Assembly: GCA_051881655.1 (NCBI GenBank)
Contig: JBJEQH010000157.1
Location: 1 to 9,958, forward strand
DNA length: 9,958 nucleotides
Origin: Heritagella sp051881655
GTDB taxonomy: Bacteria > Bacillota > Clostridia > Oscillospirales > Acutalibacteraceae
Direction: 5' to 3'
In this document: in pieces, positions 6,259 to 9,958 of the stretch
Layout of the letters: every line of letters starts with the position of its first letter
How positions within the stretch are numbered: the stretch's first letter is position 1
Notes under the pieces: model-generated
Seen by the model: the letters and a program-made list of their open reading frames with translations, nothing else
Database searches by the model: none
Told to the model about the DNA's origin: nothing
Translations under genes and position numbers: made by a program

Positions 6259-6306
6259 AAAATCCTCGTTTTGACGGCCTGCGGGCAGCCAAAACGAGGA
6301 TTTTTT
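6259..6306 (+). terminator. Terminator of the two-component operon
   Basis: Arms 6259-6272 (AAAATCCTCGTTTT) and 6291-6304 pair over 14 bp, with an 18-base G/C-rich loop that can form a smaller inner stem. A T run (6301-6306) closes it. It begins 18 bases after the kinase stop and separates the operon from the MATE gene. Confidence 0.85.
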
Positions 6307-6344
6307 CTGGAAATCTTCCCCCGGTAAATGGTGGTTTCTCTGTT

Positions 6345-6399
6345 CCATAGGGGCAGGACTATCCGGTATGTGGATTTTCCCTACCATAGGGGGAAGTCT
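6345..6399 (+). repeat. Pair of CCATAGGGG direct repeats in the intergenic region
   Basis: CCATAGGGG occurs at 6345-6353 and again at 6384-6392, 39 bases apart, with partial similarity continuing for about seven more bases (both end in CT). The second copy is part of a small inverted repeat CCCTA-CCA-TAGGG (6379-6391). They lie in the gap between the kinase terminator and the MATE promoter, about 70-125 bases upstream of the latter. Their function is unknown; they could be binding sites or the trace of a small RNA. Confidence 0.4.
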
Positions 6400-6468
6400 G
6401 TGCCGCCGTTCCTTTTTTGTGGGAATTTACCCGCTGTGTGCAAGATAGGAACCGTTTTTGAAAATGCT

Positions 6469-6497
6469 TTGAAAAAAGCATGGTTTTATGATATAAT
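6469..6497 (+). promoter_or_regulatory. Promoter of the MATE transporter gene
   Basis: TTGAAA (6469-6474) and a perfect TATAAT (6492-6497) are separated by 17 bases, with transcription starting near 6504. The leader is therefore only about 40 bases to the start codon, too short to hold a riboswitch. Confidence 0.85.
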
Positions 6498-6533
6498 TAT
6501 CAAACAAAATTAAGAAACGATGACGTGTAAAAG

Positions 6534-6539
6534 AGGGGG
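6534..6539 (+). promoter_or_regulatory. Ribosome binding site that fixes the MATE start at GTG
   Basis: AGGGGG (6534-6539) lies seven bases before GTG at 6547. The upstream in-frame ATG at 6520 has no Shine-Dalgarno-like sequence before it and would lie only ~16 bases from the expected transcription start. Confidence 0.7.
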
Positions 6540-6546
6540 AAGGAAT

Positions 6547-7911
6547 GTGAGCGACACACAAATCCGGGATTTTACCAGGGGAAGTATCCCCAAACAGCTT
6601 TTTTCCTTCGCATGGCCGTTGTTCCTGTCCAATTTATTGCAGGTTGTGTACAATATGATCGACATGATGATTGTGGGCAACGTATTGGGCAAATCGGGGC
6701 TTTCGGCGGTTTCGGTCGGCGGGGATGTGAGCAATTTTCTCACCTTTGTGGCCATGGGCTTTTCCAACGCCGGTCAGGTGCTCATCGCCCGGTACATCGG
6801 CGCCCGCGAGCGCCACAAGTTGGGCAAGTTTGTGGGAACCATGAGTTCTTTCCTGATTTCCTGCGCGGTTTTTCTCAGCGTGGTGGGTCTGATTTTTCAA
6901 AAGGAAATTCTGCAGGTGATGAATACCCCGCCGGAAGCTCTGGAAGGGGCGCTTCACTACTCGGGAGTGTGCATGGTCGGTCTGGTGTTCATTTACGGAT
7001 ACAATATCGTCAGCGCGATCCTGCGGGGCATGGGGGATTCCAAACACCCGTTTATTTTTATCAGTATGGCGGCCGTGATCAACCTGGTTTTGGATATCGT
7101 GTTTGTCATGGGATTGGGGATGGGACCCGGCGGCGCGGCGCTTGCCACCGTGATCAGCCAGGCGATCAGCTTTTTGACCTGCGCGGTCTTCCTTGCGAAA
7201 AACCGTCAAAAGTTTGAGCTGAATATCGGTATGAGGGAATTCCTCCACTGGGACAAGGAGATGCTCGGTAGTCTGATCAAGCTGGGGGCGCCTATGGCGA
7301 TCAAGTCGGCCTCAGTTCAGGTGACCAAGCTGTTTGTCAATTCGTGGATCAATTCCTACGGTGTGGCCGTCTCCGCTTTCGCCGGGATTGCCAACAAAGT
7401 GGCCAGCATTGCCAACCTGATCTCCACGGCGATGAATACCGCGGGATCCACCATGGTGGGACAGAATCTGGCCGCCAAAGAGTACGAGCGGGTGAAGAAA
7501 ATCCTGAGACAGCTGGCCATCCTCACCCTGTCGGTATCTACGCTGATGTCTGTTGCGGTCTGTCTTTTCCCCAATGAGATCTTCGGGATCTTTACCGGCG
7601 AGAGCGATGTGCTGGCCATCGCGGGGGGATATGTGCCCATTGCCGTGCTGGTGTTCTATGGCAGTGCGCTGCGCGCGGTGATGAATGCGCTGATCAACGG
7701 CAGCGGCAATTATAAGATCAATTTTGCCACCGCCATTCTGGATGCCATCGTGCTGCGCATTGGGCTGGCGCTGCTGTTCGGCCTGGCACTGGGTATGGAG
7801 CATTACGGATTCTGGCTGGGCGATGCCCTTGCGGGTTTTACCCCCTTCTGGATCGGGCTGATTTTCTATTTCTCCGGAGGTTGGAAAAAAACCGGAAAGG
7901 CAGTTGCATAA
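6547..7911 (+). CDS. MATE-family multidrug/metabolite efflux protein
   Basis: A 454-residue, twelve-helix type membrane protein of the MATE family (NorM/DinF superfamily), which exports cationic drugs, dyes or metabolites in exchange for H+ or Na+. Family features are the N-terminal helix region with LLQVVYNMIDMMIVGNVLG (30-48), the SAILRGMGDSKHPF block (about 155-168) typical of MATE proteins at the end of the first half, and a second pseudo-repeat half starting near IKLGAPMAIKSASVQVTKLF. The length is normal. I prefer the GTG at 6547 because of its ribosome binding site; the ATG at 6520 would add nine residues. The gene has its own promoter and a terminator at both ends, so it is monocistronic. 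The substrate cannot be told from sequence, and no regulator gene lies beside it. Confidence 0.92.
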   Translation: MSDTQIRDFTRGSIPKQLFSFAWPLFLSNLLQVVYNMIDMMIVGNVLGKSGLSAVSVGGDVSNFLTFVAMGFSNAGQVLIARYIGARERHKLGKFVGTMSSFLISCAVFLSVVGLIFQKEILQVMNTPPEALEGALHYSGVCMVGLVFIYGYNIVSAILRGMGDSKHPFIFISMAAVINLVLDIVFVMGLGMGPGGAALATVISQAISFLTCAVFLAKNRQKFELNIGMREFLHWDKEMLGSLIKLGAPMAIKSASVQVTKLFVNSWINSYGVAVSAFAGIANKVASIANLISTAMNTAGSTMVGQNLAAKEYERVKKILRQLAILTLSVSTLMSVAVCLFPNEIFGIFTGESDVLAIAGGYVPIAVLVFYGSALRAVMNALINGSGNYKINFATAILDAIVLRIGLALLFGLALGMEHYGFWLGDALAGFTPFWIGLIFYFSGGWKKTGKAVA

Positions 7912-7914
7912 ACG

Positions 7915-7955
7915 AAAAAACGCGGCGGGTCATTGCGAACCGCCGCGTTTCTCTT
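7915..7955. terminator. Shared bidirectional terminator between MATE gene and ttcA
   Basis: AAACGCGGCGG (7918-7928) pairs with CCGCCGCGTTT (7940-7950), an 11-bp stem with an 11-base loop. On the minus strand the hairpin is followed by a run of six T (complement of 7915-7920), giving a strong terminator for the minus-strand gene. On the plus strand the tail is weaker (TTTCTCTTT). It sits between two convergent genes and probably serves both. Confidence 0.8.
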
Positions 7956-7998
7956 TACGGATAACCGGGTCCCCGGCGAAAGGGGAACCGGCAGGTGA

Positions 7999-8709
7999 TT
8001 ACCAGCCGTCCACATGGCCGCGCTGCATGGCGCCCATCAGCTTCTTGCGCAGGTCGGGGAACTGTGTTTCCAATTGACGCAGCAGCTCGGCGGTGTCCTG
8101 CCGGGCGGTCACTCCGTCGGCCGGGCAGGCGCTTTTCACAATGGGCAGATGGCAGCGCCCGGCGGCCCGCCGGATATCCTCCTCCTCACAGAAGATCAGA
8201 GGGCGGATTAACAGCAGCTGTTTGCGCGTCAGCTCGCTTTTGGGAGAAAAGCAGCCGATACGGCCCCCATAAAAGAGGTTCATCAGAAAGGTCTGCACCG
8301 CGTCGTCAAAATGGTGGCCCAGGGCGATGACGGCGCACCCCTGCTCTTTGGCCATATCGTGCAGAATTCCCCGGCGCATTCGGGCGCACAGACTGCAGGG
8401 ATTGCTCTCCCGGCGTTCCTCGAAAATCAGGGTGCCCAGGCGGGTGCGGCGGATCACATAAGGGATGTCGTTCTCCTCACAGAACTGCTGGATGGCCGAA
8501 TAATCCGTCTCCTCCCCATGAAAGCAGGGGTCGGCCGTCAGGGCCACCAGGGAGAAGGGAACGGGATAGTACCGCCGCAATTGCGTAAGACCGGCGAGCA
8601 GCACCATGGAATCCTTTCCGCCCGATACACCCACGGCTACCCGATCCCCCGGTCGGATCATCTGATAGCGCTCCATGGCGGCGCGCATTTGTCCCGTCAG
8701 CTTCTGCAT
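7999..8709 (-). CDS. ttcA: TtcA-like tRNA 2-thiocytidine biosynthesis ATPase
   Basis: A 236-residue PP-loop ATPase. TtcA enzymes adenylate cytidine 32 in certain tRNAs and insert sulfur with the help of an iron-sulfur cluster. The PP-loop SGGKDS lies at 29-34, the GHHFDDAVQT motif at 131-140, the CSLC pair at 105-108, and a third cysteine at 195 in SACPADG; these three cysteines match the cluster ligands of characterised TtcA. The protein is shorter than the ~310-residue E. coli enzyme but normal for Firmicutes forms. The start at 8709 follows GAGGG (complement of 8716-8720, 6-base gap). The gene is monocistronic, divergent from rplM and convergent with the MATE gene. The exact tRNA target in this lineage is inferred; related PP-loop thiolases (TtuA-type) are a less likely alternative. 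Confidence 0.87.
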   Translation of the reverse strand: MQKLTGQMRAAMERYQMIRPGDRVAVGVSGGKDSMVLLAGLTQLRRYYPVPFSLVALTADPCFHGEETDYSAIQQFCEENDIPYVIRRTRLGTLIFEERRESNPCSLCARMRRGILHDMAKEQGCAVIALGHHFDDAVQTFLMNLFYGGRIGCFSPKSELTRKQLLLIRPLIFCEEEDIRRAAGRCHLPIVKSACPADGVTARQDTAELLRQLETQFPDLRKKLMGAMQRGHVDGW

Positions 8710-8741
8710 GGGTATCCCTCTTTTCTGTTGTTCTGTATTTC

Positions 8742-8769
8742 ATTATACCGGTTCGTTTTTCCCGCGCAA
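8742..8769 (-). promoter_or_regulatory. Promoter of ttcA
   Basis: On the minus strand, TTGCGC (complement of 8764-8769) and a perfect TATAAT (complement of 8742-8747) are 16 bases apart. Transcription would begin near 8735, about 25 bases before the start codon. Confidence 0.65.
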
Positions 8770-8859
8770 GAGGTACCGGAAAAGAAAAAATGAAATGAAA
8801 GCTTTGAAAACGGGAGAAAAACCGGTAAAAAAATGAGAAAACAGGAGAAAACCTAAAGC

Positions 8860-8913
8860 TAAATTAAAATTTTGAAATTTGTGCTTGACTTCGCCCGGGG
8901 ATTGTGGTAGTAT
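8860..8913 (+). promoter_or_regulatory. Promoter of the rplM-rpsI operon with UP-like A/T tract
   Basis: TTGACT (8885-8890) and TAGTAT (8908-8913) have a 17-base spacer. An A/T-rich tract at about 8860-8880 (with AAAATTTTGAAATTT) directly upstream resembles an UP element. The wider intergenic stretch 8770-8884 between the divergent promoters is A-rich and holds no gene I can see. Confidence 0.75.
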
Positions 8914-8928
8914 CATAAGGCAAACTTC

Positions 8929-8996
8929 GCGGGTACTTGCGCTGTTTGGCCGTTTTATGCGGAAAACAGGCCCGCTGTGAATAGTACAGGATGTAC
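8929..8996 (+). ncRNA. Structured 5' leader of rplM, candidate L13 autoregulatory RNA
   Basis: The ~105-base untranslated leader can fold into an extended stem: GCGGG (8929-8933) with CCCGC (8971-8975), CTGTTT (8942-8947) with AAACAG (8964-8969), and CCG (8950-8952) with CGG (8960-8962) around a 7-base loop. A second small hairpin GTACA (8984-8988) / TGTAC (8992-8996) lies next to it, before the ribosome binding site. Structured leaders ahead of rplM that bind L13 are known in Firmicutes. I infer the same role here, but I have not matched it to the published consensus. Confidence 0.5.
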
Positions 8997-9025
8997 AAGG
9001 AAACATTTGCAGGAGGTAAAACGAT

Positions 9026-9454
9026 ATGTCTACGTATATGCCCAAAGCCGGTCAGATCGACCGCAAGTGGTATGTCATCGACGCAGCCGGCAAGCCCCTG
9101 GGCCGTGTGGCTGTGGAAGCCGCCAATCTGCTGCGCGGCAAGAACAAGCCGACCTTTGCTCCCCATGTGGACTGCGGCGATCATGTGATCATCATCAACT
9201 GCGCCCAGGCTGTTCTGACCGGGAACAAGCTGCAGAACAAGTATTCGTATCATCACACCGGCTATATCGGCCATATGAAGTCCGTGCGTTATGATACCCT
9301 GATGCGCGAGAATCCCACCAAGGCCATGGAACTGGCTGTTTCGGGCATGGTCCCGTCCAACACCATCGGCCGCGCTGCACTGACCAGACTCCGTCTGTTC
9401 GCCGGCAGTGAACACACGCATGCTGCTCAGCAGCCCACCGCCTGGGAATTTTAA
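9026..9454 (+). CDS. rplM: Large ribosomal subunit protein L13
   Basis: A 142-residue protein of normal length for bacterial L13, an early-assembling 50S protein that binds 23S rRNA. Recognisable blocks are RKWYVIDAAGKPLGRVA (13-29), the GKNKPTFAPHVDCGDHV region (38-54), VLTGNKLQNKYSYHHTGY (about 63-80) and the C-terminal LRLFAGSEHTHAAQQP. The ATG at 9026 follows AGGAGG (9011-9016, 9-base gap). It is the first gene of the conserved rplM-rpsI operon, with rpsI 21 bases downstream. In many Firmicutes this pair follows ecfA-ecfA'-ecfT-truA, but here it has its own promoter and a divergent ttcA upstream. Autogenous control through the leader is plausible. Confidence 0.97.
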   Translation: MSTYMPKAGQIDRKWYVIDAAGKPLGRVAVEAANLLRGKNKPTFAPHVDCGDHVIIINCAQAVLTGNKLQNKYSYHHTGYIGHMKSVRYDTLMRENPTKAMELAVSGMVPSNTIGRAALTRLRLFAGSEHTHAAQQPTAWEF

Positions 9455-9475
9455 GGGAAGGGGACGTAGAAGATT

Positions 9476-9877
9476 ATGTACGAGAAAGCACCTTATTTTT
9501 ACGGAACCGGCAGAAGAAAGAGCTCGGTTGCCCGTGTAAGACTGTATCAGGGCACCGGCAAGGTGACGATCAATGATCGCCCCATCGATGATTATTTTGG
9601 ACTGGAAACCCTGAAGCTGATCGTCCGTCAGCCGCTGGTTCTCACCGGCACGGATGAGAAGTTCGACATTGTCTGCCGCGTAGCCGGCGGCGGTGTAACC
9701 GGCCAGGCCGGCGCAATCCGCCATGGCATTGCCCGCGCCCTGCTGCAGTACGATGGCGAGAACCTGCGCCCCGAGCTGAAGAAGGCTGGCTTCCTGACCC
9801 GCGATCCTCGTATGAAGGAACGTAAGAAATACGGCCTCAAAGCAGCCCGTCGCGCACCTCAGTTCTCAAAGAGATAA
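9476..9877 (+). CDS. rpsI: Small ribosomal subunit protein S9
   Basis: A 133-residue protein, normal for S9, a 30S head protein whose C-terminal tail reaches the P-site tRNA. The N-terminal YGTGRRKSSVARVRL (9-23), the GGGVTGQAGAIRHGIARAL block (about 72-90) and the basic tail KKYGLKAARRAPQFSKR are the family hallmarks, including the invariant terminal SKR. The ATG at 9476 has a G/A-rich ribosome binding site AAGGGG (9458-9463), somewhat far at 12 bases, so translation may be helped by coupling to rplM, which ends 21 bases earlier. A terminator follows. Confidence 0.97.
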   Translation: MYEKAPYFYGTGRRKSSVARVRLYQGTGKVTINDRPIDDYFGLETLKLIVRQPLVLTGTDEKFDIVCRVAGGGVTGQAGAIRHGIARALLQYDGENLRPELKKAGFLTRDPRMKERKKYGLKAARRAPQFSKR

Positions 9878-9908
9878 TTGGTCGCGTTTTTACAATCAAA
9901 AAGGCTCA

Positions 9909-9946
9909 AAAACCCCGGAAAATCAAGGTTTTCCGGGGTTTTCTTA
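9909..9946 (+). terminator. Terminator of the rplM-rpsI operon
   Basis: AAAACCCCGGAAAA (9909-9922) pairs perfectly with 9929-9942 over 14 bp around a 6-base loop, running into TTTTCTT. It begins about 30 bases after the rpsI stop and ends the operon. Confidence 0.88.
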
Positions 9947-9958
9947 TGCCCAAAATCG

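Noticed and set aside
5165..6292. A 375-codon minus-strand frame opposite the kinase gene
   Set aside because: It is antisense to the conserved HisKA and ATPase domains, has no ribosome binding site, begins inside the terminator hairpin and has Gln/Arg/His-rich composition.
6498..6546. A possible riboswitch ahead of the MATE gene
   Set aside because: The transcript leader is only about 40 bases and shows no stable fold or known aptamer motif.
8864..9724. A 286-codon minus-strand frame across rplM and rpsI
   Set aside because: It is a shadow of two highly conserved ribosomal protein genes and spans their promoter and leader.

Overview
The window reads as a chromosomal segment from a low-to-moderate-GC Gram-positive anaerobe, most likely a member of Clostridia (Ruminococcaceae/Oscillospirales-like). 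The support is the 5S rRNA sequence style, strong AGGAGG ribosome binding sites, sigma-A promoters with 17-nt spacers, a Firmicutes-type BioY, an OmpR-class regulator next to a large multi-spanning histidine kinase, a short TtcA and the rplM-rpsI pair. I see no phage, transposon, CRISPR or tRNA. The taxon is an inference from sequence style.

Layout. 1-84: the end of an upstream transcription unit, closed by a strong hairpin terminator. 85-927: about 840 bases with no gene I can defend. 928-1140: a lone 5S rRNA with its own promoter and terminator. 1175-1920: a monocistronic biotin transporter gene, bioY, with a perfect-consensus promoter and an 18-bp terminator hairpin. 2017-3291: a TetR-family regulator and a six-helix membrane protein in one operon; a perfect 16-bp palindrome sits just upstream of the promoter. 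3322-6306: a two-component operon made of an OmpR-class response regulator, a very small single-helix membrane protein, and a 654-residue histidine kinase, ended by a terminator. 6469-7950: a MATE-family efflux gene with its own promoter. 7999-8769 (minus strand): a TtcA-like tRNA thiolation protein convergent with the MATE gene, the two sharing a terminator hairpin. 8885-9946: the ribosomal protein operon rplM-rpsI, with a structured leader and a terminator.

How the parts work together. BioY would bind biotin and needs an ECF energy module (EcfA/A'/T) encoded elsewhere. The TetR regulator probably represses itself and the membrane protein through the palindrome. In the two-component operon the kinase should sense a membrane or envelope signal and phosphorylate the regulator. 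Phased TTCAT repeats in front of a weak -35 box suggest autoactivation. The small membrane protein is joined to the kinase, and in its long form also to the regulator, by ATGA stop/start overlaps, and is a candidate accessory subunit of the sensor. No obvious output gene (such as an ABC transporter) lies in this operon, so the stimulus cannot be read from context.

The most interesting points are the small membrane protein inside the two-component operon, the TetR palindrome, the phased repeats before the response regulator, the rplM leader structure, and the unexplained 85-927 stretch.
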